64,000 bases of DNA from Chitinophaga ginsengisoli (GTDB taxonomy: Bacteria; Bacteroidota; Bacteroidia; Chitinophagales; Chitinophagaceae), in the NCBI RefSeq assembly GCF_003014595.1, contig NZ_PYGK01000007.1, positions 186,001-250,000 on the forward strand. Direction: 5' to 3'. Under the pieces are notes generated by a model. It was not told the DNA's origin. It worked only from the letters and a program-made list of their open reading frames with translations, and made no database searches. Numbering within the stretch: the stretch's first letter is position 1; every line of letters starts with the position of its first letter. Below are positions 17,257 through 27,227 of the stretch, piece by piece. A program made the translations under genes and the position numbers.

Positions 17257-18921
17257 ATGCGCACACCCAAGCTATCTACTATTCTATTATTAGCAGCGTT
17301 TGCTGCGCTCTTTTTCATTCCTTTCCTGGGGTGGGTTCATTTGTTTGATTGGGATGAGATAAACTTTGCCGAGTGTTCCAGGGAGATGTTGAAGTTGGAC
17401 GATTATAGCAGGATCTATGTCAACTTTAAGCCATTCTGGGAGAAACCGCCGATGTTCTTCTGGATGCAAAGTATCGCCATGAAGATATTTGGGATCAATG
17501 AATTTGCAGCACGTTTTCCTAATGCCATCTGCGGGATCGTTACCCTTGTTGTGCTGTACCTTTGTGGTACGAGATTGTACGATAGAAAGTTTGGCCTCCT
17601 CTGGGCACTTGCATTTGGGGGCTCGCTTTTTCCTAATATGTATTTCAAATCCGGTATTATTGATCCGTGGTTTAATCTGTTTACCTTTCTGTCGCTGTAC
17701 TACTTTGTTTTGTATAACTGGAAGAAGAATGGATTTGATAAAGAAGGGCTGAATAAAAAGCCGATGTATTATGCTGTCTGGTCGGGTATCTTTATGGGAT
17801 TAGCCATTCTCACAAAGGGACAGGTAGCTTTGATGGTTTTCCTGTTGGTGCTGGGCGTCTATCTTATTTATAATAAGTTCAGGTTCTTTTTTAACGGGTG
17901 GCATGCGCTTCTATTTCTGATAGTCGCATTTCTGGTTACCTCGTCGTGGTATGGATATGAAACAGCCAAGAACGGGCCCTGGTTTATTACAGAGTTTTTA
18001 AAGTACCAATACCGCCTCTTTTCCACTCACGATGCGGGGCAGGCAGGTTTCTTCGGATATCATTATGTGGTGCTGCTTATCGGATGTTTTCCGGCTTCTC
18101 TTTTTGCTATTCCTGCTTTCTTTAAAGCACGCTACAACAGCAGGTATGAAAGGGATTTTAAGATCTGGATGTTACTGCTGTTCTGGGTAGTGACGATTTT
18201 ATTTACGATCGTACAATCGCGCATTATTCATTATTCCTCTTTAGCCTGGTTCCCGGTTACTTTCCTGGCAGCCTATTCATTTTATAAATGGGACAGAAAG
18301 GAGATGAACTACAAGAGATATGTAGGCGTATTGACAACGATAATGGGTAGCATCATTGCATTGGTATTGCTGGCTGTTACGGTGATCGCATTAAATATCA
18401 AACAACTGATCCCCTATGTGCACGATACATTTGCGCAGGCAAATATGGCCGCTGATGTACACTGGAGTGGTTGGGAAGGTATTGTGGGCATCTTAATGGT
18501 GGTAATTGTTATAGTAGGAGTAAGGCAGTTGCGCAGGCATGCATTCATGAAGGCTGCGACCACTTATTTTGTGGGAACAGGCCTTGTTATTTTTCTGGCG
18601 GCGGCGATCATCGTTCCTAAAGTGGAACAATATTCACAGGCTGCGGCTATTGAATTTTTTGAGCAAAGACAAGGGGAGGATTGTTATGTAGCCGCATTAG
18701 GTTATTGGAGCTATGCACCTTTCTTTTATACGCATAAAGAAAAACCAACGAATCCGAATTCTTATAGAGAAGCATGGTTGCTGACAGGAGATATTGATAA
18801 ACCCGTTTATTTTGTAACAAAAGTAGACAGGGTAGATAGCTATAAACAGTATAGCTCGTTGAAAGAGCTGTATCGCAAGAATGGATTTGTGTTTTTGAAG
18901 AGAGAAGTAGGGGCTAAATAA
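17257..18921 (+). CDS. Glycosyltransferase family 39 (ArnT/PMT-like)
   Basis: A 554-residue membrane protein with about a dozen hydrophobic helices. HLFDWDEINFAECSREML at about residues 28-45 holds the Asp-Glu pair of the first periplasmic loop, and EKPPMFFW and ARFPNAICG follow, as in ArnT-like enzymes that move a sugar from a lipid-phosphate carrier to lipid A or protein. The C-terminal 100 residues are a soluble periplasmic domain. The acceptor is unknown. The gene has its own consensus promoter and is closed by an exceptionally long hairpin. Confidence 0.9.
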   Translation: MRTPKLSTILLLAAFAALFFIPFLGWVHLFDWDEINFAECSREMLKLDDYSRIYVNFKPFWEKPPMFFWMQSIAMKIFGINEFAARFPNAICGIVTLVVLYLCGTRLYDRKFGLLWALAFGGSLFPNMYFKSGIIDPWFNLFTFLSLYYFVLYNWKKNGFDKEGLNKKPMYYAVWSGIFMGLAILTKGQVALMVFLLVLGVYLIYNKFRFFFNGWHALLFLIVAFLVTSSWYGYETAKNGPWFITEFLKYQYRLFSTHDAGQAGFFGYHYVVLLIGCFPASLFAIPAFFKARYNSRYERDFKIWMLLLFWVVTILFTIVQSRIIHYSSLAWFPVTFLAAYSFYKWDRKEMNYKRYVGVLTTIMGSIIALVLLAVTVIALNIKQLIPYVHDTFAQANMAADVHWSGWEGIVGILMVVIVIVGVRQLRRHAFMKAATTYFVGTGLVIFLAAAIIVPKVEQYSQAAAIEFFEQRQGEDCYVAALGYWSYAPFFYTHKEKPTNPNSYREAWLLTGDIDKPVYFVTKVDRVDSYKQYSSLKELYRKNGFVFLKREVGAK

Positions 18922-18930
18922 TCGCGGAGT

Positions 18931-19002
18931 CCGGTTTAAAATAATAATGAAAAAGGCGTTGAAGTAAATCTCAACGCCTTTTTCATTATTATTTTAAACC
19001 GG
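18931..19002. terminator. 72-nt bidirectional terminator with 32-bp perfect stem
   Basis: Positions 18931-18962 and 18971-19002 are perfect reverse complements around an 8-nt loop. The stem has a GC-rich inner part (AAGGCGTTGA) flanked by A/T runs, so either strand gives a hairpin followed by U. It fills the gap between the GT39 gene and the convergent oxygenase gene. Confidence 0.9.
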
Positions 19003-19010
19003 TATTCTTT

Positions 19011-19904
19011 TTACTTTTTACGGGAAAAGAACCGCAGCACTTTACTCACAATTTTATCGTTTGCGCCAAGCATGCCTTTGATATCTGTATAAGTGGCCAC
19101 CATGAAATTATCCAGCTTCACCCTGAATTTCTTCTTTTCTTCTCCGGGGCGTACCATATAGTGGGTAGCTCTGCGGAAAGGCTGGGCTTCTTCGGTATAA
19201 TAATACAAAGCGATGGATCTTCTGTAGCGATCTTCAGGGCAGGTAGTCGGCACCGGATGGCCATGGTAAGAGTCAGCATCTGTATTGAAGATAACACAGC
19301 GATTAAACACAGGTAATACTTTCCTCTCGCAAGCCTGCATTTTCGTGTCCCACAGTTCCAGGTTACCACCATATTCTTCCGGCCAGTCTTTGTTGAGGTA
19401 CACGAGTACATTTACGCGCCGTTGCCAGTGACGATGGTGCGGATGTACCGTGAAATCGGCATGGATATTAAGATAGCCATCTTTTTTGGATTGGTGTATA
19501 CCGCCTCCTTCAAGAAGATCATCTTTAATAAGACCTTTTATGCCGGTCAGCGTGCTGAGGAACTTAAGAAATTCCGGAGAGTTTAATTCATTAATGGTCC
19601 GCTTGATGGACGCCGGTAACAGATCGAGCTTATTCAGCCCAGCCTTGTTTTCGTTATAATGAACATAATTGATCCATCCATCATCCTCATTCAATTTATC
19701 AAACTCCTGACCGCATGCTTCCAATACGTCCGGGTTCAGGAAATTCTCTAATACAATATGCGGATAAGGACTGGCACCCTGGTATTCGTCGCTCAATGAT
19801 GGAAGCTGGTTATTCCAGTAGGCATAATCAAATAGTTGCGTGTTTTCCCTTATTTCTGTGATGGCTTGCACTTTTGAATTTTTTAGACAAGACTTAATGG
19901 ACAC
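19011..19904 (-). CDS. 2OG-Fe(II) oxygenase family protein
   Basis: A 297-residue protein with a prolyl-4-hydroxylase-like double-stranded beta-helix core. The iron ligands are visible as His and Asp in NIHADFT near residue 150 and the distal His in DADSYHGHP near residue 215. RRSIALYYY supplies the Arg that should bind the 2-oxoglutarate carboxylate. These enzymes hydroxylate proteins or small molecules with oxygen and 2-oxoglutarate. No signal peptide, so cytosolic. The only plausible start is a GTG at 19904; there is no in-frame ATG before the conserved core. It stands alone behind the SusD gene, 120 bp away, and need not belong to that locus. Confidence 0.85.
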   Translation of the reverse strand: MSIKSCLKNSKVQAITEIRENTQLFDYAYWNNQLPSLSDEYQGASPYPHIVLENFLNPDVLEACGQEFDKLNEDDGWINYVHYNENKAGLNKLDLLPASIKRTINELNSPEFLKFLSTLTGIKGLIKDDLLEGGGIHQSKKDGYLNIHADFTVHPHHRHWQRRVNVLVYLNKDWPEEYGGNLELWDTKMQACERKVLPVFNRCVIFNTDADSYHGHPVPTTCPEDRYRRSIALYYYTEEAQPFRRATHYMVRPGEEKKKFRVKLDNFMVATYTDIKGMLGANDKIVSKVLRFFSRKK

Positions 19905-20024
19905 ATAAATGTAACGGAAAATGTTATTTGTACAAGGCCAGCAATCAGTCTTAACAAAATGGTAGCATACAGAACAATATGGTCAGAATAATGGCATCCA
20001 TATCATATGTTCAGTACGGTATTA

Positions 20025-21647
20025 TTACCATTTCGGATTCTGCTTCATTGCCGGATTACCATTGATTTCTACTAAAGGAATAGGCCAGAGGTAGTCGCGT
20101 TCCGGATCGAATATTCTGTTCTCCACGATAACCGGCTGGTTGGTGTTGGGATTGATAGCACCCATTGCCGGTCCTTTCAACACTTCTTCACCTATTTTCC
20201 AACGGCGTATATCAAAGAGGCGGGTGCCTTCAAATGCCAGCTCTACTTTTCTTTCCCGGCGGTATAATTCGCGCATTTTTGCCTGTGTATTATACACAGC
20301 AGTATTTACCTCAGGCATGCCTGCCCTGTTGCGGATCTTGTTGAGATACAGCAGCACATCCGGATTTTGCCAATCGTCTGATTCCACCAGTGCTTCTACA
20401 TAACTGAGCAATATTTCAGCATAGCGGGTGATCACAAAGTTTAGTGTACCGGCATTATTGCGGGACACGTCTTTGGCGTCGAGGTATTTCTTTACCCAGA
20501 AACCAGTTTGTGTAGATTGTGTTGCTCCGAGCTGGTCTACTGATCCTGCAGTGAAAGGGTCCAGCAGACGGTTGACAAATGTTTGTCCGGGGAAAAGCAC
20601 ACTAGCCGCCAGCCTCGGATCCCGGTTGTTTTTGTACAGGGGATTTTTCCAGTACCAGGTCAGACTGTCGGCTCCCAGCTCCTGCAGTGTCTTGCCTTGC
20701 AGTGTTTCATAAGTATTTACCATAGCGGCGGTAGGACCGTTACAGGCTTGCCCGGACAGACTTTTAGGCGCCAGTCTGAAAAAGGCACCGGAGTTACCGG
20801 TACGGCGGAAGAGAATACGTTCCTTATTTTCCAATGCATCATAGGTGAATAGTTGCGCATAACTGTTTACGCCAGGCGTGGTACTGTAGTGCAGGTCATA
20901 TACACCCAGGCTAATCAGCTTCCTGGCGTATTCGATCACCTTCGGATAATTTTTTATGCTGAGGAATAATTGCACCTGCATGGCATAACAGGCGCCTTTT
21001 GAAATGCGGTAAGCATCACTGCTGGGATAGGAGGCAGGTAGTATTTCCGCGGCAGAATCTAATTCGGCAGCAATGAAATTTACGACTTCTTCCTGTGTAT
21101 TACGTGGTACCGCCGTGCCTTCCTGGGGATCCAGGCTTTTACGCACAATAGGTATGGGACCAAAGAAAAGAAACAGGTTCAGGTGTGCCCTTGCCCGCAA
21201 TGCCCTTGCCTCTGCAGCACGTTGTTCTTTGACCACTGCATTTTCCATGTAGACGCGTGAGTAGTTTTCCAGGATACGGGAAGCATTACGTATGTCTTTA
21301 TAATTCTGACGATAAGTATCAGAAAGATAACCATCCGTCGCTGTAACTGCTCCCAGCGGATAACTGTTCCAGCTACCGAAATTGGCCCGGAATACTGATT
21401 CGTCTGTTATACCGCTCATATGTATGCGGCAGTTTGCCTGGTAAGAAGAAGAAGTGAGCAAAGCACCGGGCGACATCTGATTATTGTAGATCACTTCCAG
21501 GTAATTGAAAAGGTCGGACTCCAGCCTCCACCATTTTTCATCGGTGGTAGCTGTGGGATTGTCCCTGTTGAGGTAATCTTTGGAACAGCCCCAAAGCAGG
21601 ACCAGCACCAGCAGATAGGGGAATATTTTTTTATGAGTATGTTTCAT
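20025..21647 (-). CDS. SusD/RagB family outer membrane lipoprotein
   Basis: A 540-residue lipoprotein. The signal sequence ends in a lipobox (LLWGC, Cys near residue 21). The SusD fold shows in WWRLESDLFNYLEVIYNN, the TPR-like RAAEARALRARAHLNLFLFFG, and a C-terminus with NKIRNRAGMPEVN, RRERKVELAFEGTRLFDIRRW and YLWPIP. SusD proteins sit on the cell surface and bind the glycan or peptide that their SusC partner imports. The partner starts upstream on the same strand, 11 bp away. Confidence 0.95.
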   Translation of the reverse strand: MKHTHKKIFPYLLVLVLLWGCSKDYLNRDNPTATTDEKWWRLESDLFNYLEVIYNNQMSPGALLTSSSYQANCRIHMSGITDESVFRANFGSWNSYPLGAVTATDGYLSDTYRQNYKDIRNASRILENYSRVYMENAVVKEQRAAEARALRARAHLNLFLFFGPIPIVRKSLDPQEGTAVPRNTQEEVVNFIAAELDSAAEILPASYPSSDAYRISKGACYAMQVQLFLSIKNYPKVIEYARKLISLGVYDLHYSTTPGVNSYAQLFTYDALENKERILFRRTGNSGAFFRLAPKSLSGQACNGPTAAMVNTYETLQGKTLQELGADSLTWYWKNPLYKNNRDPRLAASVLFPGQTFVNRLLDPFTAGSVDQLGATQSTQTGFWVKKYLDAKDVSRNNAGTLNFVITRYAEILLSYVEALVESDDWQNPDVLLYLNKIRNRAGMPEVNTAVYNTQAKMRELYRRERKVELAFEGTRLFDIRRWKIGEEVLKGPAMGAINPNTNQPVIVENRIFDPERDYLWPIPLVEINGNPAMKQNPKW

Positions 21648-21658
21648 AAGTCTGTTTT

Positions 21659-24600
21659 TTAGAATTTAAGGTTGAGACCGAACGTGTATGTCTTCAGTAA
21701 TGGCACTGTATTCTGATCGCCGCCACTTTCGGGGTCAAACATTTTTACTTTCGAGAAGGTGAATGCATTTTGTGCATTGAAATACACGCGCAGCATTTTA
21801 GCCCTTATTTTTCTGGATAAAGGTACAGGCAGTGTATAACCCAGTTGTATATAGCGAACGCGTACGTATTTGCCGCTTACGCGCCAGAAATCGGAGAAGT
21901 TGGCGTTGGTACCTGGTGTGGGTGTCAGCCGCGGACGTGAGGCGCCTGTGTGCTGTGGCGTCCAGTAATCCAACTGTGACTTTTGTGGCGTGCCGCTTTC
22001 TCCGCCGATATTCAATGGTATGGCAAAGTTGCCACTGTAAAACAGGGGAGCGCCGGATTCGCCCGATAATGAAGTCTGGAAGTCTATATTTTTAAAATTT
22101 AGACCGAGGTTGAAGAAGAAGATATCCGTAGGTTCTGTATTACCCAGTGGTACCCGGTCGAGATTGTTGATGAGGGTATCTCCATTGGTATTGATAAAGT
22201 GGACATCCCCCGCAGCCTGGCCATTCATTTTAAGGATCTTTGTATTGTCGATATCAGCTTGCTGCAGTAGTCCCTGTGTAGCATAACCATAATACTCTTT
22301 TAAGGCGCCCCCCTCATACATGATGGTATTGCCGCTGACGATTGGCTGACCATTGCTGTTAAGACGTACGATCCGGCTTTTGTTCCTGCTGTAACCTACG
22401 CCTGCATCAAAGATGAGGTCATTGCCAAATGATTTGTGATAGGAGAGCTTGATCTCCTGTCCGCGGTTTCTCACGCTACCTATATTAACCGGCGCTCCGT
22501 TGTTGCCGGAGCCGATACCGGTACCACCTGTATAGTTAGGCTGTGGTGTGATGATCATATCGGTAGTCAGTTTGTCGTACCATTCAGCTGTGATACTGAT
22601 CCCTGTTTTGAAATGTATGTCTGTTCCGATATTCAGTTCTTTCACTTTTTCCCAGCTCAGGTTAGGGTTGCCGATGGCGGTTTCTGTACCATTATTCGGG
22701 TCGATCGTTGACTGATAGAGATATGGATCTACGTTGTTATTACCCAGCACTCCCCAGGAGCCTCTGAGTTTCCAGGCGTCAATGAATTTTGCATTGAAAA
22801 AGCTTTCCTTGTCAATGTTCCAGCCGGCAGCAACAGAAGGGAATATGCCCCATTTTTTACCATCACCAAAGAGGGAGGAACCATCGCGGCGCAAGCCGGC
22901 TTCAAGCAGATAACGACCATCGTAGGTGTAAAATGCTTTTGCAAATATGGAGCGCAGCGCCACATCTTTCCATGAATCATAAGTACGTAGTTCCTGTGTA
23001 TAACCAGCGATCGCGTTTACATTGTGTTTGCCAAAATCGTGGTTATAGTCCAGGTTGCCCCCAAAATACAGGTAGCTTTCCCGGGCTGTAAGCGTAGCCG
23101 TTTTAACCGTCGGATAGTTGACACCGGCAGTGCGATTGGTATAGTAGTCAAAGAAGATATAAGATTCCTGATCTGCCTTGTCAAGACCAGAGGCGACGCG
23201 GTAGCTGGCCTGTCCTTTCAGGCTCAATCCCGGCAGTATATTCCATTGCGGGCGTATGTTGAGTAAAGCTTCATCGCGTGTTTTGCTCAGGGTACCACCT
23301 TTCTCCAGCATGGCTACCGGATTCCAGCTTTCGCCGTAAATGCCATAGTATGTGTATCCAGGATTTTCCCCCCTAGCAGGATATTTAGAAATGATATTTG
23401 GTGGTACGGTGTAGATGCGCCTGTAGATATCAGTAGTATATCTGTTAGTCGCATACGGCTGATTTTGTACGTTACGTGAAGCAAAAAGGTCCATATAAAT
23501 GAAGAAGTTCTTCATCAGGTCTACGGTTGTATTGGCACGTACCGTAGTACGGCTGTAATCGGAGTTTTTCACATGTCCCTGCTGCCATGTCTGGTTGATG
23601 GAAAGGGAGAACCGGGCTGCCGTATTACCACCGGACACCAGGATGGAATGTTGCTGTATGGGGATGGCCTTGCGTAATACCAGATCAGGCCAGTTGGTAT
23701 TAGGGTATTTAACGGGATCGCTGCCGTTGCGCGTCATGAGTATGGTCGAATCGCTGTAGATTGGATTTCCGCCTGAATTTTTCATCGCTTCATTGTTCAT
23801 TTCCATCCAGGTGGCAGCGTCTACGAAGTCGGGCATGTACTGGGGCCGTTGGATACCGTAATATCCGTTGTATTCAATATTGGGAACCCCGGCAACGCCA
23901 CGTTTGGTGGTGATGATAATAACGCCATTGGCGGCCCTGGCACCATACATAGAAGCGGAAGCGGCATCTTTCAATACGGTGATACTTTCAACAGTATTAG
24001 GGTCCAGGTTATTCATATCAAAAGGTACACCGTCCACGAGCACGAGTGGCGCCGCATTCAGGAGTGTGCCTACACCACGTATCCGGATGTCTGCCTGGTC
24101 GCCACCTACAAGTCCGGTTGTTTGGGACACCATAATACCGGTAGCGCTACCCTGCAATGCCTGGGAGAGTTGCACAACAGGTTTGTTCTTCACATTTTCC
24201 ATATTGACGATACTAACAGAGCTGGCTATATTTTTTACTTTCTGTGTGCCGAAGCCAGTTACTACCACCTGTTCCAGGGTTTTAAGATCTTCTCTCAGGG
24301 AGATGATCAGGTTGGCCTGTTCGTCGTTCACAATGTATTCCTGCGGCTTATAGCCAATCATGGAGATCACGAGGGTACTGCCTTTGGGTACATGTAGTTC
24401 AAAGACACCATCCGCATCTGCGGTGACGCCTTTGGCAGCGTCTTTCACTTTAATGGTAGCACCTACCAGGGGCCCCGGAGGATCTTTGGCTTCCAGAACA
24501 CGTCCCAGCACCCTGAGCAGCTTTTTCTGTTGGAGCGTTGCGGCGGAAAGGTTGTCTTTGATAAGTTCTTTCTTCTTTACCACCACGGTTTTATCGACGA

Positions 24601-24970
24601 TACTATAGCTCAGTGGCAGATCTTTAAGGCATAGGTCCAGCACCTGTTTTAATGAGGCCTCTTTTATATGTAACGATACAGGTGCAATGTTAACCAGCTC
24701 GTTTTCTTCATACACAACGTATACGTTAGCCTGTTGGGCAATTTTTTTCAGTACTGTTTTTAATGGCTGATTGTTCGCTTTAATACTGATGTTCTGGGCA
24801 ATGCTGCTTGCATAGACATTCATCATTGCCAACAGCAAGAGAATAGTGCGCATCATCCTGGATAACTTTGTACGTGTTGTGTGGCCATGTCCATCAGCAG
24901 TCGATCGCCGACTATGGCATGGCAATGTCTTGAGTGCCGCTGTACGCGGTACTCTGGTGTAGTAATGCAT
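21659..24970 (-). CDS. SusC/RagA family TonB-dependent transporter
   Basis: A 1103-residue outer membrane transporter. After a long N-terminal lead the signal peptide is MMRTILLLLAMMNVYASSIAQ (about residues 39-59); the true start could be further inside than the first ATG. Then come an STN domain (about 60-135), a carboxypeptidase-regulatory-like domain, a plug domain with QVVVTGFGTQ and TVLKDAASASMYGARAANGV, and a 22-strand barrel ending KTYTFGLNLKF. The STN domain means it can pass a signal through the FecR anti-sigma factor to the ECF sigma factor encoded just upstream. It forms an importer with the SusD lipoprotein that follows. Confidence 0.95.
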   Translation of the reverse strand: MHYYTRVPRTAALKTLPCHSRRSTADGHGHTTRTKLSRMMRTILLLLAMMNVYASSIAQNISIKANNQPLKTVLKKIAQQANVYVVYEENELVNIAPVSLHIKEASLKQVLDLCLKDLPLSYSIVDKTVVVKKKELIKDNLSAATLQQKKLLRVLGRVLEAKDPPGPLVGATIKVKDAAKGVTADADGVFELHVPKGSTLVISMIGYKPQEYIVNDEQANLIISLREDLKTLEQVVVTGFGTQKVKNIASSVSIVNMENVKNKPVVQLSQALQGSATGIMVSQTTGLVGGDQADIRIRGVGTLLNAAPLVLVDGVPFDMNNLDPNTVESITVLKDAASASMYGARAANGVIIITTKRGVAGVPNIEYNGYYGIQRPQYMPDFVDAATWMEMNNEAMKNSGGNPIYSDSTILMTRNGSDPVKYPNTNWPDLVLRKAIPIQQHSILVSGGNTAARFSLSINQTWQQGHVKNSDYSRTTVRANTTVDLMKNFFIYMDLFASRNVQNQPYATNRYTTDIYRRIYTVPPNIISKYPARGENPGYTYYGIYGESWNPVAMLEKGGTLSKTRDEALLNIRPQWNILPGLSLKGQASYRVASGLDKADQESYIFFDYYTNRTAGVNYPTVKTATLTARESYLYFGGNLDYNHDFGKHNVNAIAGYTQELRTYDSWKDVALRSIFAKAFYTYDGRYLLEAGLRRDGSSLFGDGKKWGIFPSVAAGWNIDKESFFNAKFIDAWKLRGSWGVLGNNNVDPYLYQSTIDPNNGTETAIGNPNLSWEKVKELNIGTDIHFKTGISITAEWYDKLTTDMIITPQPNYTGGTGIGSGNNGAPVNIGSVRNRGQEIKLSYHKSFGNDLIFDAGVGYSRNKSRIVRLNSNGQPIVSGNTIMYEGGALKEYYGYATQGLLQQADIDNTKILKMNGQAAGDVHFINTNGDTLINNLDRVPLGNTEPTDIFFFNLGLNFKNIDFQTSLSGESGAPLFYSGNFAIPLNIGGESGTPQKSQLDYWTPQHTGASRPRLTPTPGTNANFSDFWRVSGKYVRVRYIQLGYTLPVPLSRKIRAKMLRVYFNAQNAFTFSKVKMFDPESGGDQNTVPLLKTYTFGLNLKF

Positions 24971-25035
24971 AGATTAGTGGAATTTAGTAACGGGTTATAG
25001 TTGATTTTACATCGGCTGTTAATAATTTTGGTTGA

Positions 25036-26235
25036 TTAAGCATGAACGGATATCACCCTCAATTTTCTATTTTCAAGTTTGCACTCAATGCCGTACAGTT
25101 CCAATATTTTCAGTACATCCTGCAGATTCATATCTCTGCCTATCTGGCCCCCAAACTTCTTAACGGCTACTTCCTTTGCCGGCGCCTCAATGGCGATCTC
25201 TATGTCATACCATCGGGCCAGTTGCCGCAGGAAGGCGGGCAAGCCGGTATTTTCCAGTTCAAATTTTCCATTACGCCAGGCCAATACATTTTCCAGGTCG
25301 GCAGCTTGTACTTCCATTTTTCCGGTGGCGGGATCCAGTGTTGATTGTTGTCCCGGGTGTAGTAAGGCGGAAGTACTTCCCTGTGATACTTTTACCCCTC
25401 CTTCTACCAGCGTGGTGTTTACTATCTCTTCGTCTTTGTAGGCCATGATGTCAAAGCTGGTGCCTAATACCTGTACTTCCATTTCACCTACTTTTACGAT
25501 GAACGGTTGTTTAGCGTTGGGTGCAATTTCAAAGTATGCCTGTCCGTTCAGTATTACTGTCCGGTTGTCCTTAAACTTTAACGGGTATTTAAGAGAGGAG
25601 GCTGCGTTGAGCCATGCATGACTGCCATCAGGAAAGCTTACCTGGAACACGGCGCCGGGGGGCGTCGTCAGCTCATTAAAAGCGTTGGCCTCATTGCCCT
25701 GGTTTTCATATTGCAACTCTCCCTGCTTTTGCTGAATAGCCATGCTACCGGTCTTAATCACCTGGTTACCAGTGTCGGTTAATGTCACTTTGGATCCGTC
25801 AGCCAGTGTCAGCACTGCTTTGTTGCCACCAGGCTTTATGATAGGTGTGACCACCGCCAGGGGTTTGGGCGACTGTTTCCGAAACAGTGGATAAGCTATC
25901 GCTGCCAGGACAAGCACTGCTGCCGCGAGCCACTGGTATTTACGGTAAGGGCGTAATATGGGTGTTTCTATCGCGTCAACCCGCTGTTGGATCTTATCCC
26001 ACATACGCATGGACGTATCCTGTGGTAAACGGGTACCCTGTTGCAGGTTTTCCCTGAAAATGTCTGCTGCCTGTCCCCGGAGTTCCGCAGCATCTGTAGA
26101 TTCCAGGTATGATTGCAGCCATTGTTCATCTTCCGCACTGCGGTGAGAAGACGACAGGATCTCTTTTAATTTTTCTTGATCGCTTTTCAATGCCAGGGTA
26201 TCTTTATTTATATTATATACAACCGGTAATAACAA
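25036..26235 (-). CDS. FecR family anti-sigma factor
   Basis: A 399-residue inner membrane protein: a cytosolic N-terminal part of about 90 residues that should hold the sigma factor, one membrane helix (YQWLAAAVLVLAAIAYPLF), then the periplasmic FecR domain with FNELTTPPGAVFQVSFPDGS, VWLNAASSLKYPL-like and GQAYFEI segments, and a DUF4974-type end. It relays the STN signal of the SusC protein. There is no good ATG: the longest frame begins at a TTG at 26235, and a second TTG at 26190 (MKSDQEKLKEIL) is equally plausible. It lies 66 bp upstream of the SusC gene. Confidence 0.9.
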   Translation of the reverse strand: MLLPVVYNINKDTLALKSDQEKLKEILSSSHRSAEDEQWLQSYLESTDAAELRGQAADIFRENLQQGTRLPQDTSMRMWDKIQQRVDAIETPILRPYRKYQWLAAAVLVLAAIAYPLFRKQSPKPLAVVTPIIKPGGNKAVLTLADGSKVTLTDTGNQVIKTGSMAIQQKQGELQYENQGNEANAFNELTTPPGAVFQVSFPDGSHAWLNAASSLKYPLKFKDNRTVILNGQAYFEIAPNAKQPFIVKVGEMEVQVLGTSFDIMAYKDEEIVNTTLVEGGVKVSQGSTSALLHPGQQSTLDPATGKMEVQAADLENVLAWRNGKFELENTGLPAFLRQLARWYDIEIAIEAPAKEVAVKKFGGQIGRDMNLQDVLKILELYGIECKLENRKLRVISVHA

Positions 26236-26260
26236 ATGGGGGGGAGAAGAGGCGTTTTTT

Positions 26261-26851
26261 TTAAAGAATATGCATCAGCAGGAAAAGAATTAGTGCGGTA
26301 TCACGACTCACATGCTTACGTATATACTCCCTTAGGGTATACATGGCTTCTCCCAGGTATTCCTTTACGGTATACCTGGAAATACCCATCAGCTGTGAGG
26401 TTTCTTCATATGTACGGCCTTCCATCTTACAGAGCTGAAATACGCGTCGCTTTTGCGGGGATAACTGGCTGATAGCGGTTTCCAATAGCTTCCACTGTTT
26501 TTCGACAGCCAGGAAATCGTTATCGACGACAGGTTGCAGGGTGGCTGCTGCCGCTTTGCTTTTTTCACGCAACTCCTTTTTGAGATGATTAATAGCACGG
26601 TTAAATGTAATGGTAAAAAGCCAGGGGCCTAGTGGTCTTGCTGTATCAATCTCTATACGTTTTTCCCAGAGCGTGATAAATGCCTCCTGGATAATATCTT
26701 CTGTTTCTGAAGCGGATTGCAATAGTTGGAAAGTCTTACGGTACAGCGCATGATGGTATTTATCATACAGCGCTTTAAAGGCTGCCTGATCGCCGGCGGA
26801 CAATCCTTTCAGGAGTCCTTTTTCATCGTGGAAGTCTGTTGCGTTAATCAA
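26261..26851 (-). CDS. ECF RNA polymerase sigma factor (Bacteroides expansion type)
   Basis: A 196-residue sigma-70 factor. Region 2 has FKALYDKYHHALYRKTFQLL and DIIQEAFITLWEKR; region 4 has LSPQKRRVFQLCKMEGRTYEE and GISRYTVKEYLGEAM. It should direct transcription of the FecR/SusC/SusD genes when the substrate binds the transporter. The first codon appears to be a TTG (26851), because there is no nearby ATG and the family start usually lies about here (NATDFHDEKGLLKGL). The FecR gene follows after 25 bp. Confidence 0.92.
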   Translation of the reverse strand: MINATDFHDEKGLLKGLSAGDQAAFKALYDKYHHALYRKTFQLLQSASETEDIIQEAFITLWEKRIEIDTARPLGPWLFTITFNRAINHLKKELREKSKAAAATLQPVVDNDFLAVEKQWKLLETAISQLSPQKRRVFQLCKMEGRTYEETSQLMGISRYTVKEYLGEAMYTLREYIRKHVSRDTALILFLLMHIL

Positions 26852-27227
26852 TAACTGGAATTCAGGGTAATGATTACCAAAGTATCGAAAAGATTGGAAT
26901 TAATCTGATAGTGAATTGATAAAAACTGATGGTAGATTATACAAAAAGGGTAGGTGTTCGGTAGGATACCATTATCTGAAAATGACAAACATTGGCCCAA
27001 ATGATATGCATAAATGATAAAATAGTATGTATGAAATTTCAAACGTTTGCATAATTTCAATAAACAGGCCTGTAACCACGTTGACTGGAACTAATTCTGC
27101 AGCATCCTTTCGTATAAAGGAGGGTGTCATTCTATTAAGCTGATAATTATATCATCTATGTAATCCCTCCTAACTCCGGAAGTGTGACATCATAAAGATC
27201 ATTGTTAAAACCTTAAAATGAATTATT
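26852..27227. other. Divergent control region between sigma and PL6 genes
   Basis: This 376-bp gap holds no gene I can support. At 27040-27049 is a perfect 10-bp palindrome CAAACGTTTG with a central CG, the shape of a LacI-family operator. Near 27119-27124 and 27165-27171 there is a 6-7 bp inverted pair (AGGAGGG / CCCTCCT) about 45 bp apart. I see no exact TAnnTTTG element for either gene. Confidence 0.35.
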
